Shown here one piece after another: positions 1-8,280 of a DNA stretch of 52,579 nucleotides; within the stretch, counting starts at the first letter, position 1; each line of letters starts with the position of its first letter. Source of the DNA: UBA11164 sp002420085 (lineage in GTDB: Bacteria; Pseudomonadota; Gammaproteobacteria; Xanthomonadales; Xanthomonadaceae); the NCBI GenBank assembly GCA_031976395.1, contig DALYLJ010000002.1, positions 1 to 52,579 of the forward strand, read 5' to 3'. Both the position numbers and the translations under genes were made by a program. The notes beneath the pieces were generated by a model, which saw nothing but the letters and a program-made list of their open reading frames with translations, did not search any database and was not told the DNA's origin.

Positions 1-297
1 GGTGGAGGCGGCGGTGGTGGCGGTGGTGGCGGTGGTGGCGGTGCAGGCGGCCGTGCAGCCACACCGGTCTGCGTCTACGTGCGCGGCGCGACCAAGGTCT
101 GGGCCTGGAATCGCTTCACACGTGCCTGGGATGAATTCGACGCCGGTGCCCCGCTGATCAAGGTCGAACTGATCCCGGGTGGCATCCTGGCACTGTCGGC
201 TCGCCGTGCTGCCCTGTTCGATTGCGTGTTGAGCCGCTGGCTGCCCGAGCAGCCGTTCTCCGGGAGTGAGCCCCTGGTCGATGGCGCTGCTGCCTGA
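1..297 (+). CDS. C-terminal part of an unknown Gly-rich protein (partial)
   Basis: The frame is open from base 1 to a TGA at 295-297, so only the last 98 codons are present. The first 14 codons read almost pure glycine from a (GGT GGT GGC)n tract, followed by about 80 ordinary residues with a WAWNRFTRAWDEFDAG stretch and no membrane segment. A GTG at 79 could start a 72-residue protein, but the frame continues through the glycine tract, so I read this as the tail of a larger gene. The glycine run looks like a flexible linker before a small C-terminal domain. I do not recognise the family. A strong inverted repeat just downstream fits the end of a transcription unit. Confidence 0.5.
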   Translation, partial: GGGGGGGGGGGGGGAGGRAATPVCVYVRGATKVWAWNRFTRAWDEFDAGAPLIKVELIPGGILALSARRAALFDCVLSRWLPEQPFSGSEPLVDGAAA

Positions 298-313
298 GTC
301 GGTGTGAGGTGAT

Positions 314-346
314 GGCCGGCGTGGTGCTCTTCTGGCCACGCCGGCC
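314..346 (+). terminator. Perfect 11-bp hairpin between the Gly-rich gene and prfB
   Basis: GGCCGGCGTGG (314-324) and CCACGCCGGCC (336-346) are exact reverse complements around an 11-nt loop. The hairpin lies 17 nt after the upstream stop codon and before prfB. No clear T-run follows, so it may be a weak terminator. An extended -10-like TGCTATCCT (350-358), with TTCTGG 17 nt upstream at 330-335 in the loop and 3' arm edge, could be the prfB promoter overlapping it. Confidence 0.5.
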
Positions 347-390
347 GTCTGCTATCCTTGCCGACCTTCCGCATTGCAGCATCGACCGAC

Positions 391-1513
391 ATGATCGAAC
401 TCAATCCCATTCGCCAGCGCATCGCCGAGTTGTCAGACCGGCTGGATGCGCTGAGGGGGTATCTTTGACTTCCCAGCCAAGGTCGAACGGCTGGAAGAAG
501 TTTCCCGAGAGCTTGAACACCCGAGTGTCTGGGACGAACCGGAGCGTGCCCAGGCGCTCGGTCGTGAGCGCGCCCTGCTGGAAAAAACCGTCAATGGTCT
601 GCGCCACCTGAGCAGCGGCCTGCACGGTGCCAGCGAACTGCTGGAACTGGCCGAAGCCGAAGCCGATGCCGACACCGCCGAGGCGGTGGTCGGCGATGTC
701 GAACGCTACGGGCGCGCCTTGGAATCGCTGGAATTCCAGCGGATGTTCTCCGGCAAGTTCGATTCCGCCAATGCGTTCGTCGATATCCAGGCCGGTGCCG
801 GCGGCACCGAAGCCCAGGACTGGGCCGAAATGCTGCTGCGCATGTATCTGCGCTGGTGCGAGTCGCGCGGCTGGAAGACCGAGATCATGGAGGCCAGCGG
901 TGGTGAAGTCGCGGGCATCAAGTCGGCGACCATCCGGGTCGAGGGCGACTATGCCTACGGGTGGTTGAAGACCGAGACCGGCGTCCATCGTCTGGTCCGG
1001 AAATCGCCGTTCGATTCCGACAACCGGCGGCACACCAGCTTCACCTCGGTGTTCGTCAGTCCCGAGGTCGATGACGACATCGACATCCAGATTAACCCGG
1101 CCGATCTCAAGACCGACGTCTACCGCTCCTCGGGGGCCGGTGGCCAGCATGTCAACAAGACCGAATCGGCGGTACGCATCACCCATGTCCCGACCGGCAT
1201 CGTTGTCGCCTGTCAGAATGGCCGCAGCCAGCACGCCAATCGCGATACCGCGATGAAGATGTTGGCGGCCAAGCTGTACGAACTGGAAATGCAGAAGCGC
1301 AATGCCGAGCGCGATGCGGTCGAGGCGACCAAGTCGGACATCGGCTGGGGCAGCCAGATTCGCAACTACGTGCTCGACCAGTCACGGATCAAGGATCTCC
1401 GTACCGGAATCGAGCGCAGCGACACCCAGAAAGTGCTCGATGGCGACCTCGACGAATTCGTCGAAGCCGCCCTCAAATCGGGACTGGACGCCGGCGCCAG
1501 GCGCGTCAACTGA
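391..1513 (+). CDS. prfB: Peptide chain release factor 2 (programmed +1 frameshift)
   Basis: RF2 terminates translation at UGA and UAA codons. The gene starts at ATG 391 and reads 25 codons to an in-frame TGA at 466-468. Translation continues only if the ribosome shifts +1 at CTT-T, giving a 373-residue protein, close to E. coli RF2 at 365. After the shift the frame contains the SPF tripeptide (in VRKSPFDSDNRRHTSF) used for stop recognition and the catalytic GGQ at residues 250-252, the same numbers as in E. coli. Annotation that ignores the shift would call a truncated product from 686. lysS follows 65 nt downstream, the usual prfB-lysS pairing. Confidence 0.97.
454..469 (+). promoter_or_regulatory. 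RF2 autoregulatory recoding site
   Basis: The site AGGGGG TAT CTT TGA C has every part of the classic prfB frameshift signal: an internal Shine-Dalgarno-like AGGGGG (454-459), a three-base spacer, the slippery CTT (463-465) and the UGA stop followed by C (466-469). When RF2 is scarce, slow decoding at UGA favours the +1 shift and restores RF2 synthesis. This is established for the family; the sequence match is exact. Confidence 0.95.
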
Positions 1514-1578
1514 CCGGCCGCCTGCAATCGACCGCTACGCCCAGTTCCCTCCGCATCCTCCAGCCATCTGAAGCCATC

Positions 1579-3120
1579 ATGTCCAACCCGACCGACACCG
1601 CGCACGCCGACGCCGAAAATCACCTGATCGCCGAGCGGCGCGCCAAACTGGCCGCGTTGAGAGCGCGCGGACCCGCATTTCCGAACGACTTCAGGCGAGC
1701 CGACTATGCCGGCGACATCCGCAGCAAGTACGACGGCGACGGCGAGCAGGATCTCGGCTGGACCCTGGCCCAGTTGGCCGAAGAGCCCGTGCATGTGAGC
1801 ATCGCCGGCCGGATGATGGCCAAGCGGGTCATGGGCAAGGCCAGCTTCGCCAAGCTTCAGGACATGACCGGTGCGATTCAGATCTACATGAACGCCACCG
1901 AGCTTGGCGACAGCTACGAGGATTTCAAGACCTGGGATGTCGGCGACATCATCGCCGCGACCGGCCGACTGACTCGCACCCGCAGCGGCGAGTTGTCGGT
2001 TCAGGTCGATTCGCTGCGTCTGTTGACCAAGTCGCTGCGGCCACTGCCGGACAAGTGGCACGGTCTGGCCGATGTCGAACAGCGCTATCGCCAGCGGTAT
2101 GTCGATCTGATCGTCAACGCCGGCTCACGCGAGGTGTTCGTCAAGCGCAGTCGAGTGATCCGGGCGATGCGCGAATGGCTCGATGCCCGGCGTTTTTTGG
2201 AAGTCGAAACGCCGATGATGCACTACATCCCTGGCGGCGCCACCGCCCGACCGTTCGTCACCCATCACAACGCGCTCGACCTCGATCTGTATCTGCGCGT
2301 CGCGCCGGAGCTATATCTCAAGCGGCTGGTGGTTGGCGGTTTCGAGCGGGTCTACGAGATCAATCGCAATTTCCGCAACGAAGGCGTCTCGACCCGCCAC
2401 AATCCCGAGTTCACCATGCTGGAGCTTTACGAAGCCTACGTCGGCTTCGAGGAGATCATGGACCTCACCGAGAACCTGATCCGCGACTGTGCCGAGGCCG
2501 TGGTCGGCAGCACCGCACTGCGCTGGGAAGGGGTGTCGGTCGATCTCGGCCCGCGCTTCATTCGCTGGCGCATGGATGAGGCCGTGCAGCATTTCAACCC
2601 GGAGATCACGGTCGCCGACTGTCGAGACCGTGATGCCCTGCTGCGGCATTGCCAGCGGCTTGGCATCCGCAGTGACGATCAGCGCGGTTGGGGCCGGCTG
2701 CTGCTCGATCTGTTCGAGCACACCGTCGAGGCACGCCTCGAACAGCCGACCTTCATCACCCATTACCCGGTCGAGGTCAGCCCGCTGGCCCGCGAGTGCG
2801 ACAACGAGCCAGGCTATACCGACCGCTTCGAGTTGTTCATCCGTGGCCGTGAGATCGCCAATGGCTTCAGCGAATTGAACGATGCCGAAGACCAGGCCGC
2901 GCGCTTCCGCGCCCAGGTCGAAGCCAAGGAGGGCGGCGACCTCGAAGCGATGCACTACGACGCCGACTACATCCGCGCACTGGAGGTCGGCATGGCACCT
3001 GCCGGCGGCCTTGGAATCGGCATCGACCGTCTGGTCATGCTGATCGCCGACCAGGCATCCATCCGCGACGTGCTGCTGTTTCCGTACCTGCGGCCAGAGC
3101 GGTCAGATTCGGAAGCCTGA
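1579..3120 (+). CDS. lysS: Lysyl-tRNA synthetase, class II
   Basis: Charges tRNA-Lys with lysine in the cytoplasm. The 513 residues match bacterial class II LysRS in length and order. An N-terminal OB-fold anticodon-binding domain (about residues 70-160, with GRMMAKRVMGKASFAKLQD) is followed by the catalytic core. Motif 2 appears as NRNFRNEGVSTRHNPEFTML (about 262-281) and motif 3 as GLGIGIDRLVML (about 478-489). The ATG start lies 65 nt after prfB, so the two are probably cotranscribed. A structured gap of 79 nt separates it from the PilZ gene. Confidence 0.97.
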   Translation: MSNPTDTAHADAENHLIAERRAKLAALRARGPAFPNDFRRADYAGDIRSKYDGDGEQDLGWTLAQLAEEPVHVSIAGRMMAKRVMGKASFAKLQDMTGAIQIYMNATELGDSYEDFKTWDVGDIIAATGRLTRTRSGELSVQVDSLRLLTKSLRPLPDKWHGLADVEQRYRQRYVDLIVNAGSREVFVKRSRVIRAMREWLDARRFLEVETPMMHYIPGGATARPFVTHHNALDLDLYLRVAPELYLKRLVVGGFERVYEINRNFRNEGVSTRHNPEFTMLELYEAYVGFEEIMDLTENLIRDCAEAVVGSTALRWEGVSVDLGPRFIRWRMDEAVQHFNPEITVADCRDRDALLRHCQRLGIRSDDQRGWGRLLLDLFEHTVEARLEQPTFITHYPVEVSPLARECDNEPGYTDRFELFIRGREIANGFSELNDAEDQAARFRAQVEAKEGGDLEAMHYDADYIRALEVGMAPAGGLGIGIDRLVMLIADQASIRDVLLFPYLRPERSDSEA

Positions 3121-3143
3121 ACGCTGAACGGATCGGGCTTGTT

Positions 3144-3187
3144 TTTCCGCACGGACGCGGAAATACTGAACGTCGCGGTTCGGTATT
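3144..3187 (+). promoter_or_regulatory. Two adjacent hairpins leading into the PilZ ribosome binding site
   Basis: TTTCCGC (3144-3150) pairs exactly with GCGGAAA (3157-3163) over a 6-nt loop. Next, AATACTGAAC (3162-3171) pairs with GTTCGGTATT (3178-3187) over a 6-nt loop, ten pairs including one T-G. The second stem ends one base before the GGAGG (3188-3192) that serves ATG 3200. This could be an intercistronic processing or attenuation structure. There is no T-run after either stem, so a simple terminator is less likely. The two stems share two bases, so they may compete. Confidence 0.45.
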
Positions 3188-3199
3188 GGAGGGAGGAGG

Positions 3200-3565
3200 A
3201 TGCCAGGCCCGCCGGGAGTCCGGAGCGCTCGCAACAATCTTGATCGTGGCAGGGTCCGTCTGTACCGTGATGGCGGTGCCTGGCGTTCGACCGTGCTCGA
3301 CGTTTCCCTGACCGGCATTCGGATCGTCCGGCCCAGAGATTTCTTTCCGATCGATGCAGCCGACTTCGACCTTGAGCTTCAGGTCGATGCCCTGCCACCG
3401 CTGGCCGCCCGTGCCGTGCTGGTCCGGCTTGCTGCCGAAGACGTGGCCTTGCGCTTCGAGCGCCTGTCGATCGAGGTCGAGCATGCCCTGCGCGGCCTGA
3501 TCCACCATCTCGGCCGGCCCGGAAACGCGCTGGCCGATGACGAACCGCTGTCGGGGCTACCATGA
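3200..3565 (+). CDS. PilZ domain protein, predicted c-di-GMP receptor
   Basis: A 121-residue single-domain protein. The PilZ signature is visible: an arginine pair RxxxR (R16-R20 in DRGRVRL) and DxSxxG (DVSLTG, 34-39), the two elements that bind cyclic di-GMP in this family. No membrane segment or other domain is seen. GGAGG at 3188-3192 is 7 nt from the ATG. Its stop overlaps the start of a 34-codon ORF (ATGA), which in turn overlaps rpfG. A c-di-GMP receptor is therefore translationally linked to RpfG, the phosphodiesterase that degrades c-di-GMP in DSF signalling. Which process it controls cannot be read from the sequence. Confidence 0.8.
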   Translation: MPGPPGVRSARNNLDRGRVRLYRDGGAWRSTVLDVSLTGIRIVRPRDFFPIDAADFDLELQVDALPPLAARAVLVRLAAEDVALRFERLSIEVEHALRGLIHHLGRPGNALADDEPLSGLP

Positions 3566-3666
3566 GCTTCGACAACAACCGTGCCACCAGTCGTCGAGTG
3601 CAGTCACGACTGCCAGCGCCCCTGTTCCGCAAAGGCATAGCCGAGCACCCCGAGCACCCCGAATGA
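3562..3666 (+). CDS. 34-residue ORF coupled to the PilZ gene and rpfG
   Basis: ATG 3562 overlaps the PilZ stop in ATGA (3562-3565), and the TGA at 3664-3666 overlaps the rpfG start in ATGA (3663-3666). The peptide is basic in its first half (MSFDNNRATSRRVQSRL) and ends in a repeated EHPEHPE from a 9-nt duplication. It has no signal peptide or membrane segment. Both overlaps at the exact 4-nt geometry suggest translational coupling. It may be a real small protein or a coupling leader that carries ribosomes from the PilZ gene to rpfG, which has no evident ribosome binding site of its own. No family is recognised. Confidence 0.5.
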   Translation: MSFDNNRATSRRVQSRLPAPLFRKGIAEHPEHPE

Positions 3667-4724
3667 ATGTCCTGATCGTCGATGACCAATCCTCGCAGCG
3701 GATCATGTACCGCACCTTGCTGCGCGATATCAGCAGCGACATCCACGTCGCCGATTTCAGCGACCCGCTCGAAGCGCTGTCGTGGGCGCAGTCCTCGACC
3801 ACCGACCTGCTCCTGCTCGACTACCGCATGCCCAAGATGGACGGCCTCGAATTCGCCCGCCGCTTTCGCGAACCGCTGGCGCATCGTGATGTGCCGATCA
3901 TGCTGGTCACCGTGGTCGGCGATGAACCGATCCGCCATGCCGCACTGGATGCCGGCGTCATCGATTTCCTGGTCAAGCCGGTGCGGCCGCGCGAGCTTCG
4001 CGCCCGGCTCAAGAACCTGCTGGAACTCCGCCGCCATCAGGAGACCCTGAAGACCCGTGCATTCAGTCTCGAACGACGACTGCTGTCGAGCATGAACGAG
4101 ATCGAACAGCGCGAACGGGAGATTCTCGACCGGCTGGCACGCGCCATCGAGCACCGCGACAACGGCTCGGGCATGCATCTGGAACGGATCGCCCGCTATT
4201 CCGGCCTGATCGCCGACGCACTCGGCCTCCCGGACGAAGAGACCCGATTGATCGAAGCGGCCGCACCCCTGCACGATGTCGGCAAGATCGCCATTCCGGA
4301 TGCGATCCTGCTCAAGCCCGGCCGTCTTTCGGCCGAAGAGTTCGAGGTGATGAAGCAGCATCCTCGGCTTGGTTACGAAATCCTGAAGGACAGCAGCAGT
4401 CGATTCATCCAGTACGGCGCTACCATCGCGCTCGGACACCACGAACGCTGGAACGGCGGTGGTTATCCCGACGGCCTGTCCGGCGAGGCGATTCCCTTGC
4501 CGGCGCGGGTCGTCGCCGTCGCCGATGTGCTGGATGCCTTGACCACCGAACTGGCGTACAAGCCGGCCTGGACGATGGATGACGCCCTTGCCTACATCGA
4601 GCAACAGGCCGGCCAACATTTCGACCCCGAGGCGGTTGGCAGACTGATCGCCAAGAAGGAGCAGGCGCGTGAGATTTTTCACTACTTCAGGCCGGGCCGG
4701 GAGAACGGCCAGAACGGCGACTGA
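3663..4724 (+). CDS. rpfG: RpfG-type response regulator, HD-GYP c-di-GMP phosphodiesterase
   Basis: RpfG takes phosphate from RpfC when DSF is sensed and then hydrolyses cyclic di-GMP. The 353-residue product has a receiver domain (residues 1-125, LLLLDYRMPKMDG with phospho-acceptor D53) and a C-terminal HD-GYP domain (about 140-345). It shows LHDVGKI, the HHERWNGGGYP signature and DVLDALT. The start at 3663 is chosen because MNVLIVDDQ begins a receiver domain exactly and forms ATGA with the upstream small ORF; an ATG at 3537 would add 42 unlikely residues. The rpfC start overlaps its 3' end or follows 4 nt later. Confidence 0.93.
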   Translation: MNVLIVDDQSSQRIMYRTLLRDISSDIHVADFSDPLEALSWAQSSTTDLLLLDYRMPKMDGLEFARRFREPLAHRDVPIMLVTVVGDEPIRHAALDAGVIDFLVKPVRPRELRARLKNLLELRRHQETLKTRAFSLERRLLSSMNEIEQREREILDRLARAIEHRDNGSGMHLERIARYSGLIADALGLPDEETRLIEAAAPLHDVGKIAIPDAILLKPGRLSAEEFEVMKQHPRLGYEILKDSSSRFIQYGATIALGHHERWNGGGYPDGLSGEAIPLPARVVAVADVLDALTTELAYKPAWTMDDALAYIEQQAGQHFDPEAVGRLIAKKEQAREIFHYFRPGRENGQNGD

Positions 4725-6873
4725 CCTGTTGCCGGGCTGGCTGCGCGACCTGTCGCGGCCATTTCAGGGAAGACCCGACACCGAGCATGCCCAGGCGTTG
4801 GTCCGGCTGGCCCTGCTCGGCCTCATCCTGGTCTACATGTTCGTCTTGCAGGCGCTGGGCGAGGCAGCCAATGCCTCCTCGGCGACCGTGCTGGCGTTCG
4901 TCGCGCTGGAATTCCTGATCGCCCTCGGCATTCTGATTGCCATCTACCTGCGACCCGGAATCAATCATGTACGGCGGGTGATCGGCATGCTGGCCGACTA
5001 CAGCCTGCTCGGCATCGCGATGTTCCTGATGGGGCGCGAGTTGTCGCCGCTGTATGTGGTTCTGTTGTGGGTCACGGTCGGCAATGGCCTGCGCTACGGC
5101 CACAGCTACCTGCTCGGCGCAATCGCCATGGCCACCCTGAGCTTCGGCCTGGTGGTCGCGGTGACGCCGTTCTGGCAGACCATCCCGTTCCTGGCCTGGA
5201 GTCTGGTCGCTGGCCTGGTCGCCATCCCGCTGTATCTGAGCAGCCTGCTGCGCGCCCTGGTGCGCGCCACCCGCGAAGCGCAACGGGCCAACGAGGCCAA
5301 GACGCGGTTTCTTGCCAACATGAGCCACGAGTTCCGCACGCCGCTGAATGGCATCGTCGGTATGGCCGAATTGCTGGTTTCCGCGCAGCTTCGTCCTGAG
5401 CAGCGCGAGAGCGCCGATGTCATCCATGCCTCGGCGAAGGCACTCCAGCAATTGGTCGAGGACGTACTCGACATTTCAGCGATCGAGGCTGGCAAACTGC
5501 GCAAGATCGACGAGCCTTTCCAGTTGTCGGGGCTGTTGCGGGGCATCCAGTTGATGCTCGGCCAGAGTGCGCAGGAGAAGGGACTGCGCTTCGAGATGGT
5601 GGTGACCAAGGGCGTGCCGGATCACCTGATCGGCGATCCAAGCCATCTCCGTCAAGTGCTGGTCAATCTGCTGTCCAACGCGATCAAGTTCACTGAGCAG
5701 GGCAGGGTATCGCTGGAGGTCAGCCTGTTGCCGCAGCGTATCGGACAGCGCGAAGACCTGGCCGAGTTGCGATTCTCGGTCCGCGATACCGGTATCGGCA
5801 TTCCGGCGAGCGCCCTGGGCCGAATGTTCGAGGCATTCGAGCAGGTCGACAGTGGCCATGCACGGCGTTACGGCGGTACCGGTCTTGGCACCACCATCGC
5901 CAAGGCGTTGACCGAGATGATGGCCGGACACATCAGTGTCGAAAGCCGTGAGGGCGTTGGCTCGCACTTCTGGGTCGATCTGCCCTTGCGGCGTGCCGAT
6001 GTGGCCGGCGCCGATGCCCCATCGATGACCGCCAAGATCATCGACTTCGAGGATCCGTTCGTGCGCCATCGGGCGCGGGTCAAGCCGATGCGCCTGTTGA
6101 TTGCCGACGATCAGGCCGCCAATCTGATGGTGCTCAGCCGTCTGCTGGAGAAAGCCGGCCACCGAACCGTAACAGTGATCAGTGGTGACGAGGTGTTGGG
6201 CGAGATCGAAAAGAGCAGTTTCTCGGCTGCGATCGTCGATCTGCACATGCCGGGGTTGAGCGGCATCGACATGATGAAGCAGGCTCGCGTCATGGAAGCC
6301 GGTGGCCGCAGGACACCGTTCATCGTGCTCACCGCCGATGCCACATCCGAGAGCATGGTCGAATGTGAACGTGCCGGTGCCTATGCGTTTCTGTCGAAGC
6401 CGATCTCGGTTCCGAGGCTGTTGGATACACTGGCGGAACTGGCGGCATCGGAGCGATCGGAACCGGATGTCGAAGTCGTGGAGACCACAACCACCAGCAC
6501 CGACCTGATCACCTCGACCGTGCTTGAGGAGTTGTCGGAGCTTGGGCTTGGCGCAAGCTTCATCGACGACTTCATCGAGCAGTGTACGCACGATGCCCGC
6601 CAATGCCTGGCGGCCTTGGATGTGACAGGGTCTGCGGCCGAGTGGGATGAGTTCCGCGACCACTGCCATGCGCTCAAGGGGGTGGCCAGCAACATGGGCG
6701 CAGTCAAACTGGCGAGCTATGCCGGTGACGCGATGCGCCTGCCCAATTGGCAGTTGCCGCAGACCTGGCGTGGTCGGGTTGCCGAGTTGAAACGACAATT
6801 CGACCTGTCGAGCCAGGCGCTACGGGCCAGCCGGCAATCGGGCGCACGTCGCGAAGACCCGGACGGCAACTGA
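4669..6873 (+). CDS. rpfC: RpfC hybrid sensor kinase for the diffusible signal factor
   Basis: Inner-membrane DSF receptor that relays phosphate to RpfG and in Xanthomonas also restrains RpfF. The order is: N-terminal multi-span region (about five segments, residues 40-190) with GRPDTEHAQ as in Xanthomonas RpfC, a histidine kinase core (H220 in NMSHEFRTPLNG; ATPase with VRDTGIGIP), a receiver (D524 in VDLHMPG) and an HPt domain (H667 in HALKG). Two starts are possible. GTG 4669 has AAGGAG 7 nt upstream and overlaps rpfG by 56 nt. TTG 4729, 4 nt after rpfG, would give a 22-residue lead to the end of EHAQ, the same as the Xanthomonas protein. Confidence 0.95.
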   Translation: MRFFTTSGRAGRTARTATDLLPGWLRDLSRPFQGRPDTEHAQALVRLALLGLILVYMFVLQALGEAANASSATVLAFVALEFLIALGILIAIYLRPGINHVRRVIGMLADYSLLGIAMFLMGRELSPLYVVLLWVTVGNGLRYGHSYLLGAIAMATLSFGLVVAVTPFWQTIPFLAWSLVAGLVAIPLYLSSLLRALVRATREAQRANEAKTRFLANMSHEFRTPLNGIVGMAELLVSAQLRPEQRESADVIHASAKALQQLVEDVLDISAIEAGKLRKIDEPFQLSGLLRGIQLMLGQSAQEKGLRFEMVVTKGVPDHLIGDPSHLRQVLVNLLSNAIKFTEQGRVSLEVSLLPQRIGQREDLAELRFSVRDTGIGIPASALGRMFEAFEQVDSGHARRYGGTGLGTTIAKALTEMMAGHISVESREGVGSHFWVDLPLRRADVAGADAPSMTAKIIDFEDPFVRHRARVKPMRLLIADDQAANLMVLSRLLEKAGHRTVTVISGDEVLGEIEKSSFSAAIVDLHMPGLSGIDMMKQARVMEAGGRRTPFIVLTADATSESMVECERAGAYAFLSKPISVPRLLDTLAELAASERSEPDVEVVETTTTSTDLITSTVLEELSELGLGASFIDDFIEQCTHDARQCLAALDVTGSAAEWDEFRDHCHALKGVASNMGAVKLASYAGDAMRLPNWQLPQTWRGRVAELKRQFDLSSQALRASRQSGARREDPDGN

Positions 6874-6971
6874 TCGATCACCAAGGTCAGTACATGAGCA
6901 CTGCTGTGTCCGAGTGCGCGGGTCACCGGGCGCGGCCGACCCGTCAGTCGGCCGCTGCCCAGGCGCCAGCA

Positions 6972-7874
6972 TCAGCGCGATCCCATGCCCGCCACGGCAA
7001 CGTCGGCAGCCAGCCGACGCCGTTGTGCCCGGATCAGTCGTTCCATGATCCGGAGTTGGGTTTCGCCAAGGTCCAGCGCGGTATCGACCCAGACTTCGGT
7101 AATGCGCATCAATTCATCCAGCGAGACCGGCTCGACGATGTTGCGAACCTTGTTCAGTGCCATCCGGGCATGCGCGATCCGGCGGTGCCGACGGATGAGG
7201 TCTTCGACTGCTTTCGGACCTTCGCCTTTGCCGACCAGGACATCGACCAATCCCATCTTGTGCAGATCATCGCTACTGTAGATATTTCCGCTCAGGATCA
7301 TGTCTTCGGCAATCCGAGCATTGGTGCGACGGGCAATGAATGAGTAGGCTCCCATGCCCGGAAACAGGCCGAACAGCACTTCCGGCAAGCCCATGCTGAC
7401 CCCGGTTTCAGCCACGATCGTTTGGCAACTGAGGGCCAACTCGAAGCCACCGCCGAGCGCATCACCCTGCACCAGGGCGACCGTATGTGCATTCGGGTGG
7501 AGATGGGCATGCAAGATATGAACGCCTTCGACACATTCGCGAGCGTATGCCAACAGGCGCTCGCGGTCGCGTCCGCGAATCAGTTGCAGAAAGAGTTCCA
7601 GATCGCCGCCGAGATTGTAGACGTCAGCATCGGAGGCGATGACGACATGAGCGATGTGTGACCTGTCCTGGCTCACCCGTTGGGCAATTCGTCCTGCCGC
7701 CTTGCGCAGGTAGGTATGCATTTCCCGCATCAGCGGTGGGTTGAAGCAGGGCCGATAGTCGGGATCGAGCATCGCATTGCTGGAGTGCATGAAGCACCAG
7801 TGGCTCGACTCGTCCTCGTGGGTGCGAATGGTGCGCGGAGCAAAATCACGGCGCGGCAGTTCGATGGCAGACAT
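6972..7874 (-). CDS. rpfF: RpfF, DSF synthase (enoyl-CoA hydratase / thioesterase fold)
   Basis: RpfF makes cis-2-unsaturated fatty acid signals of the DSF family from acyl-ACP by dehydration and thioester cleavage. The 300-residue protein has the crotonase fold with both catalytic glutamates: E145 in GGGFELALS and E165 in GLPEVLFGLFPGMGAYSF, offset by four from E141/E161 of Xanthomonas. NLGGDLELF and the C-terminal ITEVWVDTALDLGE also match. ATG 7874 is preceded by AAGGGG; an upstream in-frame start at 7955 would add 27 unconserved residues. It converges with rpfC and follows rpfB on the same strand after a 406-nt gap, so it probably has its own promoter. Confidence 0.95.
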   Translation of the reverse strand: MSAIELPRRDFAPRTIRTHEDESSHWCFMHSSNAMLDPDYRPCFNPPLMREMHTYLRKAAGRIAQRVSQDRSHIAHVVIASDADVYNLGGDLELFLQLIRGRDRERLLAYARECVEGVHILHAHLHPNAHTVALVQGDALGGGFELALSCQTIVAETGVSMGLPEVLFGLFPGMGAYSFIARRTNARIAEDMILSGNIYSSDDLHKMGLVDVLVGKGEGPKAVEDLIRRHRRIAHARMALNKVRNIVEPVSLDELMRITEVWVDTALDLGETQLRIMERLIRAQRRRLAADVAVAGMGSR

Positions 7875-8280
7875 GGTTGTGACCCCTTGGATTGGCGGGT
7901 TGCCCGGAAGAGCGCGGCGGGCGACCGAATGGTTGCGATGGATGATTGCGCCCAACGCATCCGATTCTATGCCTTTAGTTGCGTGCCAGGACGCCAGCGG
8001 CGTGTTGTTTCAATCATCTGGATCGCATGGCTCTTCCGTGCCTGCCGATATGACAGGCACACTGCCATCCCAGACGCCATCCGAATGTCATCGGTGATCA
8101 GGCCGGAATCGATCATGACCGGCCAACAAGTGCGATAGCCATCACGTTTTCGCGCGGCTACCGCACAGCCTTGAACTGCACACCGTGTTGCTCATGGCGT
8201 GCGCGGGGTGGGTGGTTCGACGGCTTCGGACGCTGCCAATCGGCCGGTCTGACCACGCAAGACCGGCCCTGGCCTGCGAC
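7875..8280. other. 406-nt gap between rpfB and rpfF (probable rpfF promoter region)
   Basis: No convincing gene is seen on either strand. An inverted repeat GTGCCTG (8038-8044) / CAGGCAC (8054-8060) with a 9-nt loop lies mid-way and could end rpfB transcripts or bind a regulator; no T-run follows it on either strand. I could not identify a confident -35/-10 pair. The length is enough for rpfF to be controlled separately from rpfB. Confidence 0.4.

Noticed and set aside
2967..4682. A 571-codon - strand frame opposite the PilZ and rpfG genes.
   Set aside because: Unstructured composition with no motif, no ribosome binding site, and fully antisense to well-supported genes.
5476..6798. A 440-codon - strand frame opposite rpfC.
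   Set aside because: His/Gln/Arg-rich shadow of the kinase codons with no domain.
7680..8138. A 152-codon + strand frame opposite the rpfF start.
   Set aside because: Overlaps conserved RpfF codons and has no start signal.
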